A stretch of DNA of 64,000 nucleotides from Stomorhina lunata (Eukaryota > Arthropoda > Insecta > Diptera > Rhiniidae). The notes below the pieces were generated by a model that saw only the letters and a program-made list of their open reading frames with translations, ran no database searches and was not told the origin of the DNA. Within the stretch, counting starts at the first letter, position 1, and each line of letters begins with the position of its first letter. The position numbers were made by a program, and so were the translations under genes. Shown piece by piece: positions 11,031 to 23,539 of this stretch. The stretch is from positions 84,134,759 through 84,198,758 of the forward strand of contig OW121743.1 in NCBI GenBank assembly GCA_933228675.1, given 5' to 3'.

Positions 11031-13702
11031 ATTAGATTTTATTGACAATTTTTCGATAAAAATATTTTTCTGTAAAAATTTTCTGATAAATAAATTTTTT
11101 ATAGAAAAATTTTTGTAAGAAAATTATAAAAAATTTTCAATACCAAAATTTTTTTAGAAAAATTTTCTATTGAAAAATTTTTAATAAAAAAATTTTTGAT
11201 GAAAAAGTTTTCTATAGAAAAATTTTTGATGAACAATTTTTCTATAGAAAAATTTTTGATAAAAAAATTTTCTATAGAAAAATTTTTGTAAGAAAATTTT
11301 CTACAGAAAAATTTTTGGTAAATAAAATTTCTATAGAAACATTTTTGTAACAAAATTTTTTATAGAAAAATTTTTGATAAAAAAATTTTCTATAGAAAAA
11401 TTTTTGATAAAAAATTTTCTATAGAAACATTTTTGATAAGAACTTTCCATAGAAAAATTTTTGATAAAAAAACTTTCCATAGAAAAATTTTTGATAAAAA
11501 ATTTTGAAAAAAATTTTGTAAGAAAATTCCTACAAAGATTTTTGATAATTAAAATTTCTATAGAAAATTTTTGTAAGACAATTGTCTATAGAAAAAATTT
11601 TGATAAACAAATTTTCTTTAGAAAAATTTTTGTAAGAAAATTTTCTATAGAAAGATTATTGTAAGAAAATTTTCTTTAGAAAAATTTTTGTGAGAAAATT
11701 TTCTATAGAACAATTTTTGTAAGAAAATTTTCTATAGAAAAATTTTTGATAAAAAAATTTTATATCGAAATGTTTATGATAAAAAATTTTCTATAGCAAA
11801 ATTTTTGTAAGAAAATTTTCTATAGAAAAATTTTTGATGAAAAAGTTTTCTATAGAAAAATTTTTGATGAACAATTTTTCTATAGAAAAATTTTTGATAA
11901 AAAAATTTTCTAAAGAAAAATTTTTGTAAGAAAATTTCCTACAGAAAAATTTTTGGTAAATAAAATTACTATAGAAAAATTTTTGATAAAAAAATTTTCT
12001 ATAGAAAAATTTTTGACAAACATTTTTCTATAGAAAAATTTAATATAAAAAAAAATTTCGATAAAAAAAAATTCTATAGAAAAATTTTTGATAAATAAAA
12101 TTTCTATAGAAAATTTTTGTAAGAAAATTGTCTATAGAAAAATTTTTGATAAACAAATCTTCTATAGAAAAAATTTTGTAAGAAAATTTTCTATAGAAAA
12201 ATGTTTGTAAGAAAATTTTCTTTACAAAAATTTTTGTAAGAAAATTTTCTATAGAAAACTTTTTGATAAAAAAAATTTCTATACCAAAATTTTTTTAGAA
12301 AAATTTTCTGTAGAAAAATTTTTAATAAAAAAATTTTTGATGAAAATTTTTCTATAGAAAAATTTTTGATAAAAAAATTTTCTATAGAAAAATTTTTGTA
12401 AGAAAATTTTCTACAGAAAAATTTTTGGTAAATAAAATTTCTATAGAAACATTTTTGTAAGAAAATTTTTTATAGAAAAATTTTTGATAAAAAAATTTTC
12501 TATAGAAAAATTTTTTATAAAAAATTTTCTGTAGAAAAATTTTTGATAAAAAATTTTCTATAAAAAAATTTTTGATAAAAAAACTTTCCATAGAAAAATT
12601 TTTGATAAAAAAAATTTTGTAAGAAAGTTTTCTATAGAAAAATTTTTGTAAGAAAGTTTTCTATAGAAAAATTTTTGTAAAAAAATTTTCGATAAAAAAA
12701 ATTTCTATAAAAAAAAATTTTTATAAAAAAAATTCTATAGAAAAATTTTTGAAAAAAAAAATTGTAACAAAATTTCCTACAAAATATTTTTGATAAATAA
12801 AATTTCTATAGAAAATTTTTGTAAGAAAATTGTTTATAGAAAAATTTTTGATAAACAAATTTTCTTTAGAAAAATTTTTGTAAGAAAATTTTCTATAGAA
12901 AGATTATTGTAAGAAAATTTTCTTTAGAAAAATTTTTGTAAGAAAATTTTCTATAGAACAATTTTTGTAAGAAAATTTTCTATAGAAAAATTTTTGATAA
13001 AAAAATTTTATATCGAAAAATTTATGATAAAAAAATTTTCGATAGCAAAACTTTTGTAAGAAAATTTTCTATAGAAAAATTTTTAATGAAAAAGTTTTCT
13101 ATAGAAAAATTTTTGATGAACAATTTTACTATAAAAAAATTTTTGATAAAAAAATTTTCTAAAGAAAAATTTTTGTAAGAAAATTTCCTACAGAAACATT
13201 TTTGGTAAATAAAATTACTATAGAAACATTTTTGTAAGAAAATTTTTTATAGAAAAATTTTTGATAAAAAAATGTTTGACAAAAATTTTTCTATTGAAAA
13301 ATTTTTGATAAAAAAACTTTCCATAGAAGAATTTTTGATAAAAACTTTTTGTAAGAAAATTTTCTATAGTAAAATTTTTGTAAGAAAGTTTTCTATAGAA
13401 AAATTTTTGTAAGAGAGTTTTCTATAGAAAAATTTTTGTAAGAGAGTTTTCTATAGAAAAATTTTTGTAAAAAAATTGTCTATAAAAAGATTTTTGATAA
13501 AAATAAATTTTTGATAAAAAAAATTTCTATAGAAAAATTTTTGATAAAAATTTTGCAAGAAAATTTCCTACAGAAAAATTTTTGATAAATAAAATTTCTA
13601 TAGAAAATTTTTGTCAGAAAATTGTCTATAGAAAAATTTTTGATTAACAAATTTTCTATAGAAAAATTTTTGATAAACAAATTTTCTATAGCAAAATTTT
13701 TG
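11031..13702. repeat. Minisatellite array 3 (29-30-bp units, GATAAA and GTAAG linkers)
   Basis: The TTTTCTATAGAAAAATTTTT core alternates with two linker types, GATAAAAAA (30-bp unit) and GTAAGAAAA (29-bp unit), interspersed without a fixed order. Blocks near 11150-11300, 11820-11990, 12290-12470 and 13080-13240 repeat the same succession of variants (GATGAAAAAG, GATGAACAA, then GGTAAATAAAA), implying duplication of multi-monomer segments. The reading frames at 11099-11353, 11461-11664, 12382-12591 and 13480-13743 are repeat artefacts rich in F, I, K and N. Confidence 0.95.
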
Positions 13703-15423
13703 TATATCCCGACCATATGGCAAATCAATGTATAGAAGTGCATCTTTATATTATAGAGTCTTTAGTTATAATCTAATCACAGTCAAGTCTTAGTCATACT
13801 TTTAGAAATTTGAATTTCAGTTTCTTTAGAACTCTCCATCCTATATAAATATTTAATTTTTGAACTTTTGCTCATTACCAGCAAAATAACATTTCAATTT
13901 TCAACTTAGTTACAAGTTGACAAAATAAGTTCAATTTTCCATATTAAAACCCACACCCATAAACTATCAAAAATGAAAATTAAGCCAAATCAATACAAAT
14001 CAAATGTTATCAACTCTTAAATACTTGCAACAGACTAACAAATCTCCTGTAAACATAGACAAGGAGGGCTAGCAGTTCTGACAGATGTTTGGACAGACAA
14101 ATGGGAAAATTCTGTGTAATACAGTTAACTTTTACTATTTGGATAAATAGTAAAGTCAACAAATGATACACTTTGTCACCTACAATATTTTAGTTTTAAG
14201 CAAATACAAGGACAAACACTTTTAAGTAACATACAACTGACACATTTACAGTGAAGCAAACATACAAGCAAAGAAACATTTAATTTGTAAAATGTAGATT
14301 TATATAGGAAAACTTAACATTAACATACATTTACATCAGGGTTTTTCTTAATGTATTGTAATTTTGTTTTGGGATGGGTGTTTTGGAGAAAATGTACCTA
14401 CATATGTATGTAAATATATAGTATTTCCTAATCTGTGGTTTGAAACAGATTCTATGAATAAGACAGACGGTTGACCGACCCTCTTATTTAGTTGAATATG
14501 AATGAAAACGTACAATAAGTTCAAGTTTCTTAATGCCATTTATATGGGTATTTGCTGCATAAACATAATTAACCCAGGACTATAATGAAGGCAGAAATTG
14601 AAAGAGAAATGTCATCAATTGATACCAAAAAAGGATATGAATGTTTGGTAAAAGATTCCTTTATTTAAAGGATTTGATTTTGGTTTAGAATTTGAATAGA
14701 CTTTGAAAATCTTATTGAATGTTTTAGGTTTCCGGGTTTCAAAAGGAAACCGTAAGGAAATGTTTTGAGAAAACCAAGATTTGATTAGAGAAAAGTTAAG
14801 AAGTTTGAAAGTTTTAATGTCTTTTTTGTGGCACTAAGAAATTATAAAAAATAAATATGTTTATAAACATACTAGGGAATTTGTTTAGTTCTTTAAGTTA
14901 CTCCTGAAATATTATTTAAATTAAAAAGTTTATATTCGTTATAATTTTCAAGGTAAATAATTACAAAAAAATATTAATGATAGTACTTAGTAATTCGAAG
15001 GCCAGTGAGCAGGTTTAGTTTATGACAAGAAATAATACTAAATTCCTTTCTATTAAGTACTTGCTGACCATTCCTTTTACAAAACGTTTTTACTTAATAA
15101 ACTTCTTATATATTGCAAAATCCCCTGACCTTCATTCGAAACTGTAATAAAATAGTAGTCATTTATGATTTCGATGATGTCATTAATCATTTCCCTCCTA
15201 AAACAGCAACAAAAATAATAAACTGCAAAACGGAAACAAATCTTATTGAATGGGAAAATTTCTCAAACATTTAACTCAACACTTCTTCAAACTCACATGC
15301 ATAATACTAACACAACATATACTCTTAGCCATTTACTCACACGCATTCCTCCAAAAGATCTATATAAAAGTTAACATTATTACAAACACTCGCCCACTCC
15401 ACACTATCATACAAACTACACGT
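13703..15423. other. Low-copy spacer, no gene seen
   Basis: About 1.7 kb of AT-rich but complex sequence. Open frames at 14348-14539 (minus) and 15250-15468 (plus) are short, have no recognisable domain and are not supported as genes. The second one runs into the transposon end at 15432. Confidence 0.5.
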
Positions 15424-15431
15424 ACGTACAA

Positions 15432-16269
15432 CAGGGATGGCAAAGATGATACAATTGTACTTTTTTGATACATTTTTAACCTAATTGGTACCGTGGTACT
15501 ACCTCGTTAAGCTTGAAACAATTTGCAATTTTTAGATTTTAACAGGATTCAAAATTTCTAAACTTTGAAATTTAGATTTTTGTTTTTAATTTTTGAGTTT
15601 TTCGAAGTCCTAAATAAGTTGCTAAAATAACTAATTTTCTATGCATTATATTGAAACTAGTAACGAATATCGATGGACTCATCACCACTTTCAAAGTTGA
15701 TTTCAAAAATCGGTACTGCCTATAGGAATGAAACTTTGGCTTTAAAATTTTATTCTATGAATAAAATATCAAAAAAAAAACTTACTCTTAGTCAATGTAT
15801 CTCTCATTCAAGACCTTCTAGATTTGTCTAGATTTGATCATAGCTCCCATTACAAACTCTTCTGTCAAAATGCACTAATTGAGTCAAAAATCACTAAAAC
15901 GCTCGTAAATCTGAAGATAATGACAATTTTAAGTTTATTTTTCGCATACATAGTTTTTTAAAAACTGTAATCCATTTGCTAAGTTTCGAGATAATCGGTC
16001 CACATTTGATCCTAGCTTTTATATACGTGGCAGTGACGAAAAAAGCTTTAATATATAAGTCTTGCGAAAATGTTGATGAAAAATTTTAGCAAATATTTGT
16101 CTTTTTATAAACAAAAACTAATATGTGACCACAATGGTGAAGGGTATCTGATTACGCATATAATTGATATGAGACAAATTTGAAACTAAAGTATACATGT
16201 TCATGGGCTGAAAAGTACATTTTATTTTTATAATTGGTACAAAATCATTGAAGCCATTATCCATCCCTG
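15432..16269. mobile_element. Non-autonomous hAT-like element, 838 bp
   Basis: The ends are CAGGGATGG at 15432-15440 and CCATCCCTG at 16261-16269, a perfect 9-bp inverted pair with the CAGGG start typical of hAT elements. Flanking 8-mers are ACGTACAA (15424-15431) and ACTTACAA (16270-16277), which match at 7 of 8 positions and fit an aged target duplication. Just inside the left end is the small dyad GGTACCGTGGTAC. No transposase frame is present, so movement would need an enzyme supplied from elsewhere. Confidence 0.8.
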
Positions 16270-16277
16270 ACTTACAA

Positions 16278-16850
16278 TTCATGTGAGTAAATATAAGTTA
16301 TAAAAACTAAATAACGGAAAAACTAAGACAGCAAAAAACAAATAGACTCTCATTTAAAATGAGTAATGATTGTCTTTTACAAGGACAATAAAAACAACGG
16401 CAACCGAAGTTGGTGTGTAGTAAACGTCTGCAAGAGTATACAATATTGTTCATCAAAAACGAATACACCATAGTAGTACTCAATACTTGTAGTATAAATG
16501 AGAGAATGAGTGTAACCGATATTGTCTGCTTTTGTTTTTGCTCATCCACTCTACCCACAAAGTCAGTAACTGATGCTTTTGCTTATAAGTTGAGAAAGAT
16601 ACATTTATCTGTTTACAACTGTTTCTTGTTCCAAAATACTTAGATAACTATAAGTATTTATGAGTATTTCGAATAACTTGTGTAAAAGCAAAGACAATTT
16701 CGTAGCAATAATGTTTCTATGTTGAAATACTAACATCTTTCAGTGTTTGTGTGTATATATTTTAATTGACTATAAAAATGAATAATTTAGAAATAGAAGG
16801 AAAAAAATTGTCAAAAGAATATAAAATAAGTGAAATAAGGGGACGGAGTA
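16278..16850. other. Low-copy spacer, no gene seen
   Basis: Complex sequence with overlapping short open frames on opposite strands (16307-16558 minus, 16410-16643 plus), neither showing a known motif. From about 16733 it is the first copy of a duplicated segment that recurs at 17061. Confidence 0.5.
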
Positions 16851-17230
16851 AAATTTTTTAAGAATTGAAAGTTTTTAACAATCCTATAATAATAAGAAAT
16901 TTTTTTTTTAAATTTCCTATAAAAATAAAAGAAAATTAAAAATTCCCTATAAAATTGAAAAAAATTTAAAAATTTCCTATAAAAATAAAAGAAAATTAAA
17001 AATTTCCTACAAAAACCAGAAATTTTTCAATTTTTTTTTTATAAAAATAAGAAATTTTTAACATTTTTCAGTGTTTGTGTGTATATATTTTAATTGACTA
17101 TAAAAATGAATAATATAGAAATAAAAGAAAAAAAAATGTCAAAAGAATATAAAATCAGTGAAATAAAGGGACGGAGTAAAATCTTTTAAGAATTGAAAGT
17201 TTTTAAAATCCTATTATAATAAGAAATTTT
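16733..17230 (+). repeat. Direct duplication, offset 328 bp
   Basis: The segment beginning CAGTGTTTGTGTGTATATA at 16741 recurs at 17069 and stays aligned for about 160 bp, through TTTTAATTGACTATAAAAATG and GGGACGGAGTAAAAT, into the start of the minisatellite monomers. A few substitutions separate the copies. The duplication therefore copied unique flank together with part of array 4. Confidence 0.9.
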
Positions 17231-18055
17231 TTAAAAATTTCCTATAAAAAAATTAAAACCTCCTAAAAAATTAAAAAAAAAATTAAAAATTTCCTATAAA
17301 AATAAAAATAAAATTAAAAATTTCCGACAAAAACAAGAAATTTTTTAAAAATTTTCTATAAAAATTAAGGAAAAATTTTCTTTAAAATTAAAAAAAAAAA
17401 TTCTATCAGATAAGAAATTTTTGAATTTTTTTTTTTATAAAAATAAGAAATTTTTCAAAAATTCCCAGTAAAAATAAGAATTTTTTCAAATTTTTTTTTT
17501 ATAAAAATAAGAAATTTTTTAAAAATTTTCTATAAAATAAGAAATTTTTAAAAAGTTCCTATGAAAATAAGAAATTTTTTTAAAAACTTCCTATAAAAAT
17601 AAAAAAAAATTAAAATTTCCTGTAAAATTAAGAAATTTTTGAAAAATTTCCTATAAAAATAAGAAATTTTGAATTTCCTATAAAAAAAAATTTTAAAAAA
17701 TTTCATATAAAAATTAAAAATCAAAATCAAAAAATTTCTATGAGGATAATAAATTTTTGAAAAACTTCCTGTAAAAATAAGATATTTTTTTTTAATTTTA
17801 TATGAAAATAAGAAATTTTTTAAAAATTTCCTATAAAAATAAAAAAAAAAACAAAATTTCCTATAAAATTAAGAAAATTTTTGAAAAATCTCGTATTAAA
17901 ATAAGAAATTTTTGAAAAATTTCCCATATAAAATAAGATATTTTTGAAAAATTTCCTATAAAAAGAAGAAATTTTTGAAAGATTTCTCACAAAAATAACA
18001 AATGTTTAAAAAAACTCCTACAAAAACAACAAAGTTTTGAAAAAAAAAGTATTAA
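16851..18055 (+). repeat. Minisatellite array 4 (31-bp unit, CCTATAAAAATAAG type)
   Basis: The monomer is an AAGAAATTTTTGAAAAATTTC dyad followed by CTATAAAAAT. It is degenerate, with frequent tract-length changes and some monomers lacking the central G. This monomer is the reverse complement of the array at 36-38 kb and matches the left part of the array at 61-63.6 kb in the same orientation. The frame at 17548-17730 is a repeat artefact. Confidence 0.93.
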
Positions 18056-18490
18056 ACTAATCGAATGTCGTTTTTAGTTTTTATTTTAGCCTATAAGTAA
18101 ACTTCATACGACATACTGTAAGTTATCTATTGTATAACCACTAATACTCATTCCATCCATTTTGCAAAACTATAGGAAAATAAATATGTTATTCTCATTG
18201 TCTTTTTATCCACTCAGACTTACTTAGTGGGAGAATACAACAATACTCACTTATAACAAAAAACTTAAATACTCATCAATACACACTCAAAATGGTAAAA
18301 CACAGAAATGGATATACACGGATGGAACTATGCAGATGTTTAGTGTGTAGCAGTAAACGACACTTAAAGGAAACGGAAATCAAATATTTCAAATTAGTAA
18401 CACATATACAAATGACGTTTGATAACGATAAAAATGTAATAGAACATACACAGACACATGTGATATAATATGGGAATGATAATATTTAAT
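18056..18490. other. Low-copy spacer, no gene seen
   Basis: Complex sequence between two minisatellites of different families. I see no open frame of note and no terminal repeat pair. Confidence 0.5.
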
Positions 18491-19965
18491 AGAACCAATT
18501 TCTATAGAAAATTTTGTCCTAAACATAATTTCCTATAAAAAATCATATCTCAAACAGAATTTTCTATAGAAAATTTTGTCCCAAACACAAATTTCTATAG
18601 AAAATTTCGTTCCAATTACAATTTTCTATTGAAGAATTTGTCCCAAATATAATTTTCTATAGAACATTTGCATTCAAAATAAATGTCTATAGAAAACTTT
18701 CAACAAATATAATTTTCTATAGAAAATTTTGTCCTTAACTCAGTTTCCTATAAAAATTTTTGTCCAAGCATAATTTTCTATAGAAAGTTTTGTCTCAAAC
18801 ATAATTTTCTATAGAAAATTTTCTCCCAAACATAATTTGCTATAGATAATTTTCTCCAAAACATAATTTTCTATAGAATATTTTGTCCCAAACATAATTT
18901 TCTATAGAAAATTTGGTCCCAAACATAATTTTCTATAGAAAATTTTGTCCCAAACATAATTTTTTGTAGAAAATTTTGTCCCAAACATAATTTTCTATAG
19001 AAAATTTTGTGCCAAACATAATTTTCTATAGAAAATTTTCTCCCAAACATAATTTTCTACAGAAAATTTTGTCCCAAACATAATTTTCTATAGAAAATTT
19101 TGTTCCAAACATAATTTTCTGTAGAAAATTTTGTCCCAAACATAACTTTCTATAGAAAATTTTGTCCCAAACATAATTTTCTATAGAAAAATTTTTCCCA
19201 AACATAATTTTCTATAGAAAATTTTGTGCCAATCATAATTTTCTATAGAAAAATTTTTCCCAAACATAATTTTCTATAGAAAATTTTGTCCCAAACATAA
19301 TTTTCTATAGAAAATTTTGTCCCAAACATAATTTTCTATAGAAAATTTTGTCCCAAACATAATTTTCTATAGAAAATTTTGTCCCAAACATAATTTTCTA
19401 TAGAAAATTTTGTCCAAACATAATTTTCTATAGAAAATTTTGTCCCAAACATAATTTTCTATAGAAAATTTTGTCCCAAACATAATTTTCTATAGAAAAT
19501 TTTGTCCCTAACATAATTTTCTATAAAAAATTTTGTCCCAAACATAATTTTCTATAGAAAATTTTGTCCCAAAAATAATTTTCTATAGAAAATTTTGTCC
19601 CAAACATAATTTTGTATGGAAAATTTTGTCCCAAACATAATTTTCTATAGAAAATTTTGTCCCAAACATAATTTTCTATGGAAAATTTTGTCCCAAACAT
19701 AATTTTCTATAGAAAATTTGGTCCCAAACTTTCTATAGAAATTTTTGTCCCAAACATAATTTTCTGTAGAAAATTTTGTCCCAAACATAATCTTCTATAG
19801 ACAATTTTGTCCCAGTTATTATTTTTTATAGACAATTTTGTCCTAAACACAATTCTGTATCGAAAATGTTCCAAACACTATTTTCTATAGAAAATTGTAT
19901 TTGGAACATGATTTTTTGTAGAGAGTTTTTTAAATATAAATTTATTTATGATTTTCTATTGATAT
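18491..19965. repeat. Minisatellite array 5 (31-bp unit, GTCCCAAACAT linker)
   Basis: The monomer is AATTTTCTATAGAAAATTTT plus GTCCCAAACAT. The central part (about 18900-19720) is very regular, and both ends decay over several monomers. The CTATAG dyad is the one seen in arrays 1-3, but the linker is the most G+C-rich of all the 28-31-bp families. Confidence 0.97.
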
Positions 19966-20565
19966 TTTTTTTTAACATAAATTTAAACATTATTCCCTTT
20001 AGAGCAAAAATTTAAGAGCCCTTGAATTCAAGTGAACTTGTGTTTTACTTTAATAAAAATTAAAATAAAATAATTTTTGCCACTTAAACATTTTTAATTA
20101 GCATTTAAACAAATCAAATATTCCCTTGACATTTTTCTTTCAGTACATTTTCAATTAATTAATAAAAACCTGTATCAAATTACTCTAATGTATAAAGTGA
20201 AAATATAAATTCCTTTTTGCGCTTTGAAATCTCAAACCAATAAAACGACCCTGATAATATTAATTAATCAAATAGCTTTTTATACTAGAACTGGTGCCAA
20301 ATACTTACCCACCACCATTGAAAAACGCTCTTAACCAATTGATTCGGAAAAGTAATGGAAATAATCTGTCAATTAGTTTATGAGGGTATGGTAAGGTTAT
20401 GATTAAAACGAGCGAAGTGAGAGAGTGGAAACTGACAAACTAGTGAAGCGGAAATAATCAACAAAGATGAGATAAAATGAAATGAACTTGTAATTTTCAT
20501 AAAATATAACTGATGTTGAAGGAAAAAAATAATTATATAAAAGCAAAAATTTATTTGAAAAAATC
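19966..20565. other. Low-copy spacer between two arrays of the same family
   Basis: About 600 bp of complex sequence separate arrays 5 and 6, which carry the same monomer. It includes GAGCGAAGTGAGAGAGTGGA near 20411. No gene or paired terminal repeats were seen. Confidence 0.5.
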
Positions 20566-21650
20566 AGTCCATGATTTCCTATAAAAATTTTTGTCTTAAA
20601 AAATTTCTATAGAAAATTTTATAACAAAATTTATTTGCTATAGAAAATTTTGTCCCAAACATAATTTTTTGTAGAAAATTTTGTCCCAAACATAATTTTC
20701 TATAGAAAATTTTGTCCCAAACATAATTTTCAATAGAAAATTTTGTCCCAAACAAAATTTTCTATAGAAAATTTTGTCCCAAACATAATTTTCTATAGAA
20801 AATTTTGTCCAAACATAATTTTCTATAGAAAATTTTGTCCCAAACATAATTTTCTATAGAAAATTTTGTCCCAAATATAATTTTCTATAGAAAATTTTGT
20901 CCCAAACATAATTTTCTATAGAAAATTTTGTCCAAAACATAATTTTCTATAGAAAATTTTGTCCAAAACATAATTTTCTATAGAAAATTTTGTCCCAAAC
21001 ATAATTTTCTATAGAAAATTTTGTCCCAAACATAATTTTCTATAGAAAATTTTGTCCTAACCATGATTTTCTATAGAAAATTTTGTCTCAAACATCATTT
21101 TCTATAGAAAATTTTGTCCCAAACATAATTTTCTATAGAAAATTTTGTCCCAAACATAATTTTCTATAGAAAATTTTGTCCCAAACATAATTTTCTAAAG
21201 AAAATTTTGTCCTAACCATGATTTTCTATAGAAAATTTTGTCCTAACCATGATTTTCTATAGAAAATTTTGTCCTAACCATGATTTTCTATAGAAAATTT
21301 TGTCCCAAACATGATTTTTTCTAGAAAATTTTGACTTAAACATGATTTTCTGTATAAAATTTTGTCCCAACCATGATTTTCTATACAAAATTTCGTCCCA
21401 AACATATTTTTTTATAGAAAATTTTGTCCCAAACATAATTTTCTGTAGAAAATTTTGTCCCAAACTTAATTTTCTGTTGAAAATTTTGTCCCAAACTTAA
21501 TTTTCTGTAGAAAATTTTGTCCCAAACTTAATTTTCTGTAGAAAATTTTCTCCCAAATATAATGTTCTATAGAAAATTATGTCCCAATTATAATTTTTTA
21601 TAGAAAATTTTGTCCCACACATGGTTTCCTATAGAAAAATTAGTTTTTAA
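20566..21650. repeat. Minisatellite array 6 (same 31-bp GTCCCAAACAT family as array 5)
   Basis: Same monomer and orientation as array 5. A subvariant, GTCCTAACCATGATTTTC, appears at about 21053 and then in three consecutive units from about 21208 to 21290. Another, CAAACTTAATTTTCTG, occurs in consecutive units near 21470-21540. Both indicate local copying of neighbouring monomers. The minus-strand frames at 20638-20847 and 21257-21463 are artefacts. Confidence 0.97.
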
Positions 21651-22638
21651 TATGATTTTGATGATTTAATTTGTCCAAATATAAATTCCCTCTTCTTCCA
21701 GTCAATGAATGGCAACTACTAACTGTTCGATATAGATAGGAAACGTTGTCGTACAAGCATATCAGCAGAATAATAATCACAAATAGCGGAAAATAAAGTA
21801 AGAATTCCTAAGAATGTCAAGTAAAAGAATAATTTGTTTAAAAGAGAAATTTTTTTAAAACATAATTGCATCAAGAAAATAAAATTACTTTTTCCGCAAT
21901 TGCACTATCGATATAGTTAGCGTTATCGGCAACAAAGCTTTTAGGGGTTTTTCTTCAAAATTTTCTTTTTCTGAATTTTTGTTTTTTTTTTTTTGAAATC
22001 TCGTCTCCCACTTTTTCTTTACTTAAAAAATTGGATACAATTAAGTTGAACTAGCAATTGCTGATATTTTTTCTTAGTTTTTAAAATTTTGTAGAGTAAG
22101 TAGTAAATAGTGTATTGAATTACTTTCATTTGCCATCTAAGAAGTAAAGGAAACAAATGCTCAAACAAAAAAATCCAATGAACTTTGTTTTTCTTACAAT
22201 AGTTTTAGGTTTTTTCTTTCTTTTACTTTCGTCTTATATTTCCTTGCGAAATAGGAAAAAAACTAAAAATACAATAAAAATAGAAAATTTGTATAAAAGT
22301 TATTCTCTTATTTGTTTGTTCAAATATTTTTCTTTTTTTTTTTGTTTATTTTTGTTTTTCTGAACCCGTTTAGTTTTCAATTTTGTTAAGTATTCCAAGT
22401 TTATACTCAATTTCTTTATAACAATATTGTTTTGCAAAAATAAATAAGTGAATAAAATAAAAAGAATTTTAAAACTTTTCTGCTTTAACCAGAAGGAAAT
22501 AAAGAAAAGTTGATATTAAAGAAGAATTTATAGGAAAAATGCATTTAGTTAAACAATTCATTAAATTAAATTATTAAGAAAATTACTAGGTTAGGATTTA
22601 TTTAAAGAAAGGTTGGCCACTTATTGCCTGACAGGGGA
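21651..22638. other. Low-copy spacer, no gene seen
   Basis: AT-rich spacer with T-runs (for example 21988-22000). The 68-codon open frame at 22157-22363 is mostly F, L and K from T-rich sequence, and I do not accept it as a gene. Confidence 0.5.
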
Positions 22639-22646
22639 ATAAAAAT

Positions 22647-23442
22647 CAGGGACCGTAATTGTTATAACTTTTATCGTAAAAGTCAGAAAATAAAAGTTAT
22701 TTTTTGACTTTTATTTTTTTGAGCAGAAATAAAAGTTATTTTTTGACTTTTTTTTCGATAAAAATAACAGTTATTTTGACTTTTATTTTTTCAAGCAAAA
22801 ATAAAAGTTTTTTTTTAACTTTTATTTTTTCGAGCAAAAATAACAGTTATTTTTTACTTTTATTATTTCGAGAATGAATTAAAGTTATTTCTTGACTTTT
22901 ATTTTTTCGAGCAGAAATAAAAGTTATCTTTTGACTTTTATTTTTTCGAGCAGAAATAAAAGTTATTTTTGTTTAAATTCATGATAAATTTATTGAGAAT
23001 TGTTGTCAAACAAAAATAATTTTTCAGTAAAAATAATTTGCATATGCTCAAAAATTAATGGAGTTGAAAACACAAAAATAACTTTTATTTCTGCTCGAAA
23101 AAATAAAAGTCAAGAAATAACTTTTATTCATGCTCGAAATAATAAAAGTCAAAAATAACTGTTATTTTTGCTCAAAAAAATAAAAGTTAAAAAATATCTT
23201 ATTTTTGCTCGTAAAAATAAAAGTTAAAAATAACTGTTATTTTTGCTCAATAAAATAAAAATCGAAAAATAACTGTTATTTTTTTCTAAAAAATAAAAAT
23301 CATATTTTTAAAAAGCATCGCATTTTATGAAAATTTGGTCCAAGACTATCAAAATGGTATACTTGGTTTTATTCTTCGACATTTCTTTGATGTTGCTTTT
23401 TTTAAACAAAAATTCAAAAATACCAGTTATTTTCGGTCCCTG
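22647..23442. mobile_element. Foldback hAT-like non-autonomous element, 796 bp
   Basis: The ends are CAGGGACCG at 22647-22655 and CGGTCCCTG at 23434-23442, flanked on both sides by ATAAAAAT (22639-22646 and 23443-23450), a perfect 8-bp target duplication. Each arm (about 22660-22965 and 23065-23300) is made of several units containing AAATAAAAGTTATTTTTTGA and a TTCGAGCAGAAAT-like linker. The right arm is the reverse complement of the left, so a single strand could fold into a long imperfect hairpin with a loop of about 100 nt. There is no coding capacity. Confidence 0.88.
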
Positions 23443-23539
23443 ATAAAAATAATTAAAATTAAACAAGAAAATATTTTGTTTACTCGTTGTTAAAAAAAAA
23501 AACACAAATTATCGGCTGTGATTGATAGCTATCTAATTT

